A stretch of 64,000 nucleotides of DNA from the NCBI GenBank assembly GCA_020186115.1, contig WSYJ01000060.1:2418001-2482000 (forward strand). Direction: 5' to 3'. Shown here one piece after another: positions 18,518-30,739 of the stretch. The translations under genes and the position numbers were made by a program. The notes beneath the pieces are model-generated. The model searched no databases. It saw only the letters and a list, made by a program, of their open reading frames with translations, and was not told the DNA's origin. This DNA comes from Histomonas meleagridis (lineage: Eukaryota > Parabasalia > Tritrichomonadida > Dientamoebidae). Position 1 is the stretch's first letter; each line of letters opens with the position of its first letter.

Positions 18518-19750
18518 TCAATAAATCCAGCCAGACTTCACAAAAAACTTATAAATTTTCTTAATTTCATTTGCATGTTCCTTATCCAATTCGCACGCCT
18601 CTTCCAGGCTCAATGATCCCGTTGCCATACATTCTCTTATTAGCAAATCCTTAATTTTGAAGTAAACTTCTTCAGTTATTTTGTACTTTGTGCATAAAAT
18701 CCATTCATCTTTACTTAAGTTAGAAGACGGATCTTGTTCTTTCATTTGTAACTTTTCGAATGATGTTATAGTATCATTCCATTGGCTAATCATTTCTTCC
18801 GGAATTTTATCATCTTCAACGAAATTAAACAGTTGTTGATAAAATGCCATTTCCATAAATGATTCAACGCCCGCGGAGGCCATTAATTTCTTTAAATAAA
18901 GGGTTTCACTCATTCGTTTATAATCTCTTAATGTTAAAGATAGTTTTTTAGTCTTATCAAACCCAAAATATGGTATAATCGGAACAAGATTCGAATCATC
19001 TGTTTTTTCCGTAGGAGTTTCGCCACCAAACGAAAATTCAGTGTTATAGAGCAAGCCAGATGATTCAATTATCTCTGTACGAAGTGACCGCTCTTTTAAT
19101 TGGTTGTTATAGGATAAAATAACTGATAACTTCTTATCAAAAGATTCTTCATCGTCTTCCTCTTCTTCGCTAAATTCGAGGCCATTCATAACTTCTTCGG
19201 CATCGGGATTGTAAACTACTTCGAACTCATGGCGTTTCGGCATGTAGCCGAGAAATTCGGCTGGTGTTGTTTTTTGATTTTTATTTTTGCTTTTAAGATC
19301 TGGTGGAGAACCTTCAGCAGGAAATGGTCGCGTAATCGGATAGATAACATCAGGTTCTTTTGATTCAGATAGCCTAACTTTTAAATCTGGAAAGGGTGGA
19401 TTGCTTGATGAGAGATAAGTAAGAAAGTAATGATCTCTGCATTCTTGAGCTGACCTTTTAAGAAGTTTTGAAGGTCCTTCCCAATTACCAAAACCAAACT
19501 TGGAAATTGCATCTAACAAAAATAATTCATCTTCGTGACTCCAAGAATTATCAAAAATTGGAGAAATTGGTGTTTTAGCAACAATAAAAGAATGTGTTTT
19601 AAGATGGGTTCCAGATTCAATTCCAAGATTAAAACATTCAAGGCATTGAGAAAATGTTTTACATTTCGTGCAAATTATATAACATTCATTTTCTATATCG
19701 CGTAAACATGTTCTGCATCGAATTTTAGATAACTTTGGAGAAACATTCAT
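18518..19750 (-). CDS. ADA2: Transcriptional adaptor ADA2
   Basis: 410 residues with the ADA2 domain order. A ZZ zinc finger lies at about 10-56 (CRTC ... CTKC ... CLEC ... H/H) and a SANT/Myb domain at about 68-113 (WSHEDELFLLDAISKFGFGNWE). An acidic stretch lies at 205-225, and a SWIRM-like C-terminus ends KIYKFFVKSGWIY. ADA2 tethers and stimulates the GCN5 acetyltransferase in SAGA/ADA complexes, acting on nucleosomal H3. On the minus strand TCA motifs lie 9 and 12 nt before the ATG. Confidence 0.93.
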   Translation of the reverse strand: MNVSPKLSKIRCRTCLRDIENECYIICTKCKTFSQCLECFNLGIESGTHLKTHSFIVAKTPISPIFDNSWSHEDELFLLDAISKFGFGNWEGPSKLLKRSAQECRDHYFLTYLSSSNPPFPDLKVRLSESKEPDVIYPITRPFPAEGSPPDLKSKNKNQKTTPAEFLGYMPKRHEFEVVYNPDAEEVMNGLEFSEEEEDDEESFDKKLSVILSYNNQLKERSLRTEIIESSGLLYNTEFSFGGETPTEKTDDSNLVPIIPYFGFDKTKKLSLTLRDYKRMSETLYLKKLMASAGVESFMEMAFYQQLFNFVEDDKIPEEMISQWNDTITSFEKLQMKEQDPSSNLSKDEWILCTKYKITEEVYFKIKDLLIRECMATGSLSLEEACELDKEHANEIKKIYKFFVKSGWIY

Positions 19751-20125
19751 AAAGCATTTGATGACATTTTATTCCTTACTTTTTTGAATATAACAAAATT
19801 TTACAATGATCAAATAGATTTTTCTTTATTCCAAACATTTTTACAAATGGAAAATGATTTAAACCTTGAGTCAGCCTTAGCTTAGTATATATGCTTTTGC
19901 TATCTCTCTATTTTTTTACTTTTTCGAATAATTAGTAAATTATTTTAAAACTTATTAGTAAATATTAAAAAGAAAAGAAGCAATTTATTGCTTATTGGAC
20001 AGCATATAATATCATCCCTATAGGTTAATAAAATATAACAAATTAAATTGATTTTTTGTTTCTATCATCGGAAGGTAGAAAAAACGGGTTCTTCAATGTA
20101 AAGCATTGGAAAAAATCTTATCAAA
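19751..20125. other. Divergent intergenic region
   Basis: 375 bp between the divergent ADA2 and Rab genes, AT-rich, presumably holding both promoters. Nothing else recognised. Confidence 0.4.
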
Positions 20126-20719
20126 ATGTATGGGAACTCTAGTAATTGCATTTGTAAGCTTGTTTTTCTCGGAAATTCTGGTGTTGGAAAAACATCCCTT
20201 GCATTTCGTTGGTCATCCGGAACATTTTCAGATTTAATTAAACCCACAATTGGAGCAAATCATCAAAGAAAAACGATTGACATAGGAGGATCAAAGATAG
20301 ATTTATATGTTTGGGACACTTCAGGTCAAGAACAGTTCCAGTCACTTACACCTCTTTACGTAAGATCAGCATCAGTTGCACTAATTGTTGCATCAATCAA
20401 TGATATGAATTCATTTGATTCTATCCAAGTTTGGTTGGACCTTCTAGCTAACTCATGTGACAATATTCCACCAGCAATACTTGCCATTAACAAAATTGAT
20501 CAAGAAGATTTATCTGTTATTACCAAGGATCAAATTGAAGAACGCTTTGTTAATAAGTTCAATTCAATTTTCTATGTTTCTGCAGCTACAGGAGAAAACG
20601 TAAATAACTTATTTACACAAGCAGCAAAAGTCGCATACAGCTTCGTGAAATCTATCGAAATAACAGACTCAAAAGACATATCGCTTCAAGACAAAAAGAA
20701 TAATAGAACATGTTGTTAG
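20126..20719 (+). CDS. Rab-family small GTPase
   Basis: 197 residues. The P-loop is GNSGVGKTS (16-24), followed by the switch I region KPTIGANHQ and switch II WDTSGQEQF, where the usual Ala of DTAGQE is Ser. Then come NKID and SAATGEN, and a C-terminal Cys-Cys for double geranylgeranylation. Rab proteins mark donor and target membranes in vesicle traffic. The subfamily cannot be assigned with confidence; trichomonads carry hundreds of divergent Rabs. Confidence 0.92.
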   Translation: MYGNSSNCICKLVFLGNSGVGKTSLAFRWSSGTFSDLIKPTIGANHQRKTIDIGGSKIDLYVWDTSGQEQFQSLTPLYVRSASVALIVASINDMNSFDSIQVWLDLLANSCDNIPPAILAINKIDQEDLSVITKDQIEERFVNKFNSIFYVSAATGENVNNLFTQAAKVAYSFVKSIEITDSKDISLQDKKNNRTCC

Positions 20720-20935
20720 TAAACAAATTAATTTGTCACAAATTTAACAATCAGTGAAAACCTTATAACGAGAATTATGTAAAACCTATAAATTTAAAAA
20801 AAAAGAAATGTTTTATTCAGAAAATATAACTTTTGAAAAATTATTTTATTAGTTTATAAACCTTTATATATTTAACAAATTCTGGAAATATTTCAAAAAA
20901 AATCGAACAACTGTTTATTTTAACTATTAACATAT

Positions 20936-21548
20936 ATACGCAATCAAATACATATACACAATCAAATGCATTGACACCATCAAAACCATATTATTACTCA
21001 AATACAAATGACCAAACTATTTCATATTATTTCTCTGATACAAGTAATGTACAGTTCATTACCTTCTGATGTAACTTTGTCGCATTCTTTTACATTAACA
21101 CAACATTTAATTGAAACAAAAACAATTTCTTTAAGCGGATTTGTTACAGTCAGTCCTTTACTTTCCATATTTGAAGATGAATATATTTATATTAGTACAA
21201 AAGTTATTTACTATTCATACATTGTGGTTCAATTCTCTTGATATGATACTTATTATTATGGATTTTATACATTGGTATATCAAAATTATGAAAAGCAAAA
21301 ACAACAAAAACGGAATTATCATTGGTGTTTGTGTTACTTTGGCTGTTGTTATTGTTATTTTGTTGGTTATTTTTTTAATTCGAATTAAAAAGCATAAGCG
21401 AACAAAGGGTATAAACATCGAAGAAGCTGAAGAAGTCAAAGAATTTGATACAGTGAACAAATTTTCAGTGGGTTTAAATGTAGCGAATGTTGACGAAGAT
21501 CCATTTGCAGCAGATTTTAATGAAGGTAATGAATTTGTTAAAATATAA
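20936..21548 (+). pseudogene. BspA-like surface protein, 3' fragment (transmembrane and tail)
   Basis: Decayed C-terminal part of a type I surface protein, read in at least three frames. First a Ser/Asn/Thr/Tyr-rich stalk (QSNTYTQSNALTPSKP), then a block around SLSGFVTVSPLLSIFEDEYIY, then a TGA at 21239. After that a transmembrane helix GVCVTLAVVIVILLVIFLI and a Lys/Arg plus Glu cytoplasmic tail ending FNEGNEF. The same sequence recurs inverted at about 33605-34225, attached there to leucine-rich-repeat coding remnants, which identifies the parent family. This copy has no leucine-rich repeats and one extra A near 21300. Confidence 0.75.
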
Positions 21549-21863
21549 AAATAAATAAATAAAAATTAGTCTGGTTCAAAATCCACGTTTTTTCTTTCTT
21601 TGTCCTTCCTCAGGGCAGCCGCCATTTTTATGTTGAAAAAATCCCCGACTTGAAATTCTCTAATTTACATTATTTTGATAATTTAGCGCACCGTTTTCCT
21701 TCTCTTAAACTCAAATCTTTTATGTGAATTACTCCCTATGAAAAATTTTGCATCAAAATCATAATTACATAAAAAATATAAGTATTGACACTTCAAATGT
21801 TTATTGACTTTCCTCATTTGGCTTTGTCCATAGCAAAATATCTTCTCTTAGTAGTTGTAGAAT
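20936..21863. repeat. Inverted duplication, copy 1 (partner 33294-34225)
   Basis: About 930 bp nearly identical to the reverse complement of 33294-34225. It covers the BspA-like tail, the spacer 21549-21800 and the last 20 codons of the 14-3-3 gene. The homology stops inside the 14-3-3 coding sequence at about 21863 and in the stalk repeats near 20936. Confidence 0.9.
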
Positions 21864-22523
21864 TGAAGTTGCTTCATTAATCTGTGCTTCACTATTTTGC
21901 TCGATTAAAACAGAAGTTTCTTGTTCTGTTTTTGTAGCTAAGTCAATTGCTTCTTGCCTTTTCTGAGCAACATCGTACAAAAATACAGAGTAGTTTAGAA
22001 CAACTCCGAGATATGACGGTGAATATTTTGGAAGTTCATTATTTGCAATTTCTAACGCCTTTTCATAGTTTTCCTGTGCTTTCTGTGCTGGTTCTGCTTT
22101 TTCTTCGCCTTCTTTGGCTTCAGATATATATCGATAATAATCTGCCTTAAGTTTGTAATAAAACACTTTGGCTTCATTATCTTTGGAAACAGGTAAAAGC
22201 TTTTCGTCAATAAGGTTAATGAGCTCAATACAATATTTTTCTAATTCTTGGATTATATTTTGCTTGAAAATAATGAGTTGATTTAGTCTTGTTTCTGAAT
22301 TTTGAGTTTCCTGGTAATTTATAATATCATTGATGTTTTGAAGACCATTTCTAGAAACAGTAATAACTTGTTTGTAAGAAACAGATAACAAATTTCTTTC
22401 GTCATGTGTTAACTCTGGATTTAAATCGATAACACGTTTCATTAAATCAACCATATCTTGATGGCAATTTGTTTGATCCAAAACTTTCACCATATAAATT
22501 AAAACATCTCTTTCAGTTATCAT
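21801..22523 (-). CDS. 14-3-3 protein
   Basis: 240 residues from ATG 22523 (the upstream frame has only TTG). It carries the 14-3-3 landmarks RNLLSVSYKQV (phosphopeptide-binding Lys), KADYYRYISE (the Arg-Tyr pair) and the helix LNYSVFLYDV with its Asn, then LLREDILLWT in the last helix. 14-3-3 dimers bind phosphoserine/threonine motifs in signalling and cell-cycle proteins. The loop between the Lys and Arg of the pocket is divergent. ACCGTT (AACGGT on plus, 22565-22570) lies about 42 nt upstream. The last 20 codons are duplicated at 33294. Confidence 0.95.
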   Translation of the reverse strand: MITERDVLIYMVKVLDQTNCHQDMVDLMKRVIDLNPELTHDERNLLSVSYKQVITVSRNGLQNINDIINYQETQNSETRLNQLIIFKQNIIQELEKYCIELINLIDEKLLPVSKDNEAKVFYYKLKADYYRYISEAKEGEEKAEPAQKAQENYEKALEIANNELPKYSPSYLGVVLNYSVFLYDVAQKRQEAIDLATKTEQETSVLIEQNSEAQINEATSILQLLREDILLWTKPNEESQ

Positions 22524-22708
22524 TTGCAAACAACAAAAATTTTCGAACAAGCATAGTGAAAATAAACGGTTCTGGTACTCAAAATTTTGTATGAACAGAA
22601 AAAGGGCGGGAAAACAAACTTGACTAAAAAAATGTTAATTAACAAGTGAAAATTAAAAATATAGAAATAAAACATATATTTTATATACAAACATTTAGTG
22701 TAACATAT

Positions 22709-23950
22709 TCAATCAAAAACACGAGGCTTTTTAGCATTGTTAAATATATCAGAAATGCTTTTCTTAAACAAAAGCAAAGTAATTCCAAAAGAGATCAAAA
22801 CAGAAAAAACATGAATATAAATTTTTCTAAATATTATTTTCAATTCATATTTTTCTATATCGAATTTTATATATCCTTTAACACAACCAATTTCCTCATT
22901 ATCGATCAAATTTACATGTTGTGAATACATTGAATCGAACAAACAATTACGAACAAATATTAATTTGTTCTCGTTTGCAATTTCGTTTTGTTCGCTTCCA
23001 CTAAAACAACAATTCTCTATTGTTAAAGGAGAACCATGTGGAACGGCAAGGGAACAACTTACACAATTATCAAATGTCGAATTCACAATTTGAAGTATCG
23101 ATTTATCATATGCTGCTAAAAATAATAACGCCGAAGCTTTTGATTTCTTTTTTGTGGAATGCCAACATTTACAAAACACAGAATTCGAACATATGAAACT
23201 ATTTGATCTATGTGATACAATACATCCATTATAAAATTTAGAATTAGTTCTATCGAAACAACAAAAACTTATTCTCGTATGTGAAAATGATATTTCGCCA
23301 CAACCAACTTCCAAATCTGAATGTGTGTTCGTAAAGTTATTATATGAAAAAATGGTTTTACCATATGATCCTGAGGAAATAGAAAACACAGCGCTTTTTT
23401 TGGCTTTTGTTTCGGTAAATGTTGTTCTCTTGACGATTATGTTTGAGCCTGTTGGATTTTGGTGCTGGAAACAGCCTCCTTCAGACGCAGTAATGTCGGT
23501 AAAACAGCTTTGAAGGACGGTGAAATTGTTAGAAGCCCAAATGGCACCGCCTTCGTTGCCTTCAATTTTTTGGAATTCGCTGTTTTGGATAAATATATTC
23601 CCAAATGTTGAAATTGCACTCCCGCTAATTGAAGGTGTGATAATATCATAAAAAATACATTTGTTGATTTCAATAGATATTAAAGAGCTTCGCGTTTGCT
23701 GAGAAAATATTTCTTCTGAATAGTTATAAGATTCTGTTGTTATAACACGATCTAAAAATGTGGAAAACATAGAAGAGTAAAAGATAGCTTTGATACTGGC
23801 TTTGTTTGTTGAATAAAAAAAATTTGAAAAGAAACGATTAATTTGGAGATGACGAAAATTAAGATTTTGTGGAATTTTCGATGGTGTTGAGGTAAAAAAA
23901 GGTGAGTTAGTCCATGACATAACAAATAATGAAATCATGGTCAAATTCAT
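22709..23950 (-). CDS. Pmp-like parallel beta-helix surface protein
   Basis: 413 residues. A hydrophobic N-terminus (MISLFVMSW) may be a signal sequence. The body is a string of short beta-helix rungs with GGAI (134-137) and FxxN-type motifs (SYNNF, NNF), Cys- and Ser-rich, as in chlamydial polymorphic membrane proteins and the trichomonad Pmp-like surface family. A transmembrane helix near 380-400 (VFSVLISFGITLLLF) and a short basic cytoplasmic tail end the protein. It is probably displayed at the cell surface with a possible adhesive role, inferred from the family. Confidence 0.75.
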   Translation of the reverse strand: MNLTMISLFVMSWTNSPFFTSTPSKIPQNLNFRHLQINRFFSNFFYSTNKASIKAIFYSSMFSTFLDRVITTESYNYSEEIFSQQTRSSLISIEINKCIFYDIITPSISGSAISTFGNIFIQNSEFQKIEGNEGGAIWASNNFTVLQSCFTDITASEGGCFQHQNPTGSNIIVKRTTFTETKAKKSAVFSISSGSYGKTIFSYNNFTNTHSDLEVGCGEISFSHTRISFCCFDRTNSKFYNGCIVSHRSNSFICSNSVFCKCWHSTKKKSKASALLFLAAYDKSILQIVNSTFDNCVSCSLAVPHGSPLTIENCCFSGSEQNEIANENKLIFVRNCLFDSMYSQHVNLIDNEEIGCVKGYIKFDIEKYELKIIFRKIYIHVFSVLISFGITLLLFKKSISDIFNNAKKPRVFD

Positions 23951-24174
23951 GGAAATTTGCTAAACTTCGGCTTGTCTGTGAAGGAAAATAAGGCGAAAGT
24001 CTTTTTGGAGAACCTCATAGAATAATTTGTGTGAATTTATCTTATCGTCATATTGAATCCAAAGCAATGGTTAAAAACTCAACATCAATAAGAGTTTTAT
24101 TGATATTCTTCAAAACGAAATATCAAATAGTGTACCTTTGTTTTTTGTTTTAGTTTATTCCTTAATAAAACGAT

Positions 24175-26376
<2,202 letters not shown>

Positions 26377-27483
26377 ATGGCTGAGGTTTCCCAGTATGCA
26401 CAACAAGAAGACACAGTCAATAGACTATTTTGTAAGCCTGGGGATATGCTAAAAAGTCGCTACAGAGTACTTGAGGTTTGCAGTGATGGCGCTTTTTCGA
26501 ATGTATATATATGCCGCGATATAGAAAGGAACACAAACGTAGTTATTAAAGTATATAGAAGCCATCCTTACTTTAAAGACGCTGCAGTGCGCGAAATTAA
26601 GATCATGCAAATCCTCAACAAACTTGATGTTGATCAATCCTTGTTTGTTGAATTCTTTGGCTCATTTTTCTACAAGAGGCATCTATGCCTCTCTTTCCAG
26701 CAATATGGTCTTACATTATTTGATGCAATGCGCTCTCGAAATTATCGTCCATTCCCATATTATGCAGTTCAATACATTATGTACAAAATATGTAAAGCTG
26801 TTGCTATCCTCCATCACAATAACATGATTCACACTGATATCAAACCCGAAAATATCTTACTTCCAATTGGATTTGATCTTGTTCATGGATTTGACAACAT
26901 ATCCACATATTCAGATGCACCAAGTGAGTATCCCAGTGGCTCTGAAGACAATGGGATCATTTTTGATCCCGACGATGGCAATCAAAAAGTTCCACTTGAT
27001 GTCAGATTAATCGACTTTGGGTCTCTTTCGACATCAGGCAAGTGGCACTACATGCTTGCCACTACTCGTAGGTATAGAGCGCCTGAAATTATGCTTGGGG
27101 AAAGATGGAGTGTTGAATGTGACATTTGGAGTTTGGGCTGTCTTCTCGTAGAACTTGCGACAGGTGACATTCCATTCGACAGCAGAGACGATTTGGAGCA
27201 TTTGTTCCTTATCCAGCACATGATTTCGCCATTTCCGAAACGAATGCGAAAAGAATGCACAATTGAGAAAATAAAAGAATCATTTTGTGGCGACCTAATA
27301 AACCCGCAATGCCTATCAGAACAGGCAAATGCGTGTTTAATGTCGCGATTACCACTTGTTGATTACTTGGGCGGTGAGGAAGATCTAATCGACTTAACAT
27401 TAAAGATGTTAGATCCAGACCCGTTCAAAAGACCATCGATTGATGATATATTAGAACATCAATTTTTTGCCGCGTTGCGCTGA
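26377..27483 (+). CDS. LAMMER/CLK-type dual-specificity protein kinase
   Basis: 368 residues forming one kinase domain. Lys58 lies in VVIKVY, catalytic HTDIKPEN (152-159) has Thr in place of the usual Arg as in LAMMER kinases, and DFGS is at 213-216. APEIMLG and WSLGC follow. The namesake EHLAMMER helix is recognisable as EHLFLIQHMISPFP. The glycine loop is degenerate (SDGAFSNV). An acidic insert sits between the catalytic loop and DFG (about 176-205). CLK kinases phosphorylate SR splicing factors; that role here is inference. Confidence 0.87.
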   Translation: MAEVSQYAQQEDTVNRLFCKPGDMLKSRYRVLEVCSDGAFSNVYICRDIERNTNVVIKVYRSHPYFKDAAVREIKIMQILNKLDVDQSLFVEFFGSFFYKRHLCLSFQQYGLTLFDAMRSRNYRPFPYYAVQYIMYKICKAVAILHHNNMIHTDIKPENILLPIGFDLVHGFDNISTYSDAPSEYPSGSEDNGIIFDPDDGNQKVPLDVRLIDFGSLSTSGKWHYMLATTRRYRAPEIMLGERWSVECDIWSLGCLLVELATGDIPFDSRDDLEHLFLIQHMISPFPKRMRKECTIEKIKESFCGDLINPQCLSEQANACLMSRLPLVDYLGGEEDLIDLTLKMLDPDPFKRPSIDDILEHQFFAALR

Positions 27484-27646
27484 TTTTTATAATTATGCGT
27501 TAATAAATGTTTTGTCTGTCTCTTTTACGATATGAAATTCAATGGTTTAAATATCGTTTTTGACTGAATAATATTCATCGTTGTATTGAAAGTTCTATCG
27601 TGTATCACATTTAAAAAAACATTTTTCAAGTTGTTTGTTGAAATTA

Positions 27647-28726
27647 ATGAGGAAAAGTTGCACTATCGATAAATCTACATCAATAACTCAAAGTAGCAAA
27701 TGGATGGAAGTTATAAAATCACTTGAAGATATTATTGACAATTTGAGTGAAAGTAATTTCAATGAATCTGTTGCATTACTATTAAGACTTATTAATGATA
27801 ATTTTCAATACTTTCCCTATTTAACTATTAGCAGATTTATATATTCTTCATTTCTTTCACATGTGAAAGATTTTGATGTATACATAGAATTCATGATAGA
27901 AATAGACAATAAAAACAAAAATATTATTGATGAAAATATTAAAAGGAATCATAAAATGATAAATAGATTTTCATATTATCTTCTTCCTTTAAAAACACAA
28001 GAAGCATATTATTTACTTGAAAAATTGGTTGAAAGAAATTTAATTAAGAAAAGAATTAAAGAAAAAATTATCAACGGTTTGCCTATGTATTTTGCGCATT
28101 ATCATAAAAAACATAAAGACTTATTGTTATATTATCGTTATCCATGTGGCAAAACTTTTGTAGATAATTATGAAGAACTTTCAAAGAATGATTGGGAACT
28201 TCATAAGAAATATGTTAAAGAAGGACATAATCCAAATGAAATTGCAAAAATAATTCGAAATGATGAAATCGAAAAACTTCAAGAAATATCATCACAAACA
28301 AATTTTGATTTTAATCAAACAATTGAACCATCACTTTATGAAAGATATTCATTTATTAACAATTGGAATGTTACATTAATTGATTATGCAGCATTTTTTT
28401 CTTCTGTTAAATGTTTTAAATATTTACTTATGAATGGCGCAAAAGTAAATAATACAGGTAAATATGCAATTGCTGGTGGAAATGAAGAAATCATACATTT
28501 ATGTGAACAAAATCATTCGTCTTTTAAAGGTGCATATGAAACAGCAATTGAATTTCATAGAAATGATATCTTTAAATATCTTTATGAAAATAAAATTACA
28601 ATATATCCCTCAGAAAGTTTTATTATTTTATTCTCTAAAAATGAATCTATAAACATTGATCTTTTTAACTTTTTGTCTGAACAAAAACTGATAGAAATTA
28701 ATGCTAAAGATATTTTTTTGTGTTAA
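27647..28726 (+). CDS. DUF3447/ankyrin-repeat protein (locus B)
   Basis: 359 residues from ATG 27647 (upstream in-frame codons are TTG). The N-terminal helical region (1-155) is followed by the trichomonad block NYEELSKNDWELHKK and GHNPNEIAKIIR. The DUF3447 domain is YAAFFSSVKCFKYLLMNGAK ... AIAGGNEEIIHLCEQNH, and a last partial ankyrin unit ends INAKDIFLC. It is a close paralog of the frameshifted locus A but intact here. The stop at 28724 lies inside the first AT-rich spacer of the array that follows, so the annotated protein may be shorter than the real product if the spacers are removed from RNA. Confidence 0.8.
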   Translation: MRKSCTIDKSTSITQSSKWMEVIKSLEDIIDNLSESNFNESVALLLRLINDNFQYFPYLTISRFIYSSFLSHVKDFDVYIEFMIEIDNKNKNIIDENIKRNHKMINRFSYYLLPLKTQEAYYLLEKLVERNLIKKRIKEKIINGLPMYFAHYHKKHKDLLLYYRYPCGKTFVDNYEELSKNDWELHKKYVKEGHNPNEIAKIIRNDEIEKLQEISSQTNFDFNQTIEPSLYERYSFINNWNVTLIDYAAFFSSVKCFKYLLMNGAKVNNTGKYAIAGGNEEIIHLCEQNHSSFKGAYETAIEFHRNDIFKYLYENKITIYPSESFIILFSKNESINIDLFNFLSEQKLIEINAKDIFLC

Positions 28727-30420
28727 TTAAACTTTGTTTTAATAATTTGATATTTCATAGAAATATTTGAAAATCATTTAAATTATTTAAATCAGCACTT
28801 ATTTATGCAACGGAAAAAGGTAATGTAGATATAGTTAAATTGCTTCTTGAGCAAAAAGGAATTGATATCAATACTAAAAATATCCATTTGTTTTATTTAA
28901 AATTCATTTAAATAGTATAATGGCTTTTAATCAAATTGTTTTATACGCCACTTATGATAGCATTCGAAAAGAATATGTTTATATTAAAAAATGGTCACAT
29001 AGAAATAGTCAAATTACTTCTCGAACAAGAAAAAATTGATATTAATGTTGAAGGTATTTATTAATTTTGTTTGAGATTCATTCTACCGTTTTTATAATTC
29101 AAAGAAATATTTGGAAATTATTTACTTTATTTCAAACACCTCTTATCGCAGCAGCTGGAGCAAACCTGATAGAAATCATCAAATTACTTCTTGAACAAGA
29201 AAGAATTGATATTAATGCTAAAGATATTTATTTGTTTTATTTAAAATTTATTTTAATGTTTTGATATTTCAAAGTAATATTTGGAAATTATTTAAATTAT
29301 TTTATACAGCGCTTATGTACGCATCTGAAAAAGGTCATACAGAAATAGTTAAATTACTTCTTGAGCAAAAAGGAATTGATATTAATGCTATATGTATTTA
29401 TCTTAATAGATTTGGATATCAAAATAATATTTGGAAATTATTTAAATTATTTGATACAGCACTTATGTATGCATCTAAAAATGGTCATATAGAAATAGTT
29501 AAATTACTTCTTGAGCAAAAAGGAATTGATATTAATGCTAAAGGTGTTTATTTGTTTTATTTAGGATTTCTTTTAATTTTTTAATATTTCAAAATAATAT
29601 TTATAAATTATTTAAATAATTTAATACAGCACTTATTGAAGCATCTAAAAATGGTCATATAGAAATAGTTAAATTACTTCTTGAGCAAAAAGGAATTGAT
29701 ATTAATGCTAAAGGTGTTTATTTGTTTTATTTAGGATTTCTTTTAATTATTTAATATTTCAAAATAATATTTGGAAATTAATTAAATTATTTAGAACTGC
29801 ATTTATTTGGGCAGCTGAATATGGTAACATAGAAATCCTCAAATTGCTTCTTGAACAAAAAGGAATCGATATTAATGCGAAAACAAATTATATGTTATAA
29901 ATATTATTTATTTTATTTATTTTATTTATTTTATATTTTAAAAAATTATTTGGTTTTTGCTCATAATATTTATCACAGCTTTTATTTTAGCATCTAAATC
30001 TGGTCATATAGAAATAGTTAAATTACTTCTTGAACAAAAAGAAATTGATATTAATGCTAAAAATATTAATTTATTTTATATGAGATTTATTTTAATAATT
30101 TGTTGTTCCGAAATAATATTTGGAACTTATTTAAACTATTTGATACAGCACTTATAAGCGCATCTAAATATCATCAAAATGAAATAGTTAAATTACTTCT
30201 TGAACAAGAAGGAATTGATATTAATGCTAAAAATATTTATATGTTATTTTCAATTTTTATTTTAATATTTTGATATTTAATGATAATATTTGGAAATTAT
30301 TGAAAATATTTGATACAGCACATGATATTGCATCTAGAAAATATACTAAAACTTGGTTGTTTCGATAGCTATTTATAAATAGTTATATTATTTGAACAAG
30401 AAGGAATTACTAGTAATACT
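28640..30420 (+). repeat. Ankyrin repeat array B with conserved frame-breaking spacers
   Basis: Ten further ankyrin bodies follow the locus B ORF. The equivalent point of IVKLLLEQ lies near 28830, 29004, 29174, 29344, 29494, 29664, 29834, 30013, 30183 and 30378, giving steps of 174, 170, 170, 150, 170, 170, 179, 170 and 195 bp. Nine bodies are free of stops and frame-breaking indels; the last is decayed. Each spacer is AT-rich and similar to those in array A. Only the 150-bp step preserves the frame, which is why one ORF (29261-29584) spans two bodies. Confidence 0.88.
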
Positions 30421-30739
30421 AAAAATGTTTTTTTTTTGTATGATATATTTGATGAAATCAATCATCAAACAATATTTTGGTACTTATAGTAATACACATG
30501 ATATTTTATATGATAGTGTAAATGTTTTTAATAATCATAAGTCCAGAATAATTTTTTTTTTAAATACCTGAATTCAACAAAAACATTATTAAGTTTTAAT
30601 AAAAATATATTTATCTTTTCAAATTAAATCAACATAAATGTATTTTCAATTAAAATATTTTTAAAAATTAATGTGAAATTAATAAATAAATTATATTTCA
30701 TTTATAACACAAATAAAATGTACATTTTAACAAAATATT
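30421..30739. other. Intergenic, AT-rich
   Basis: Spacer between array B and the 3' end of the STK19-like gene. No gene seen; possible decayed further repeat material at the left. Confidence 0.4.

Noticed and set aside
21008-21241. Stand-alone 77-residue secreted protein
   Set aside because: The same frame occurs in the inverted copy within a longer decayed BspA-like gene, so it is a pseudogene piece.
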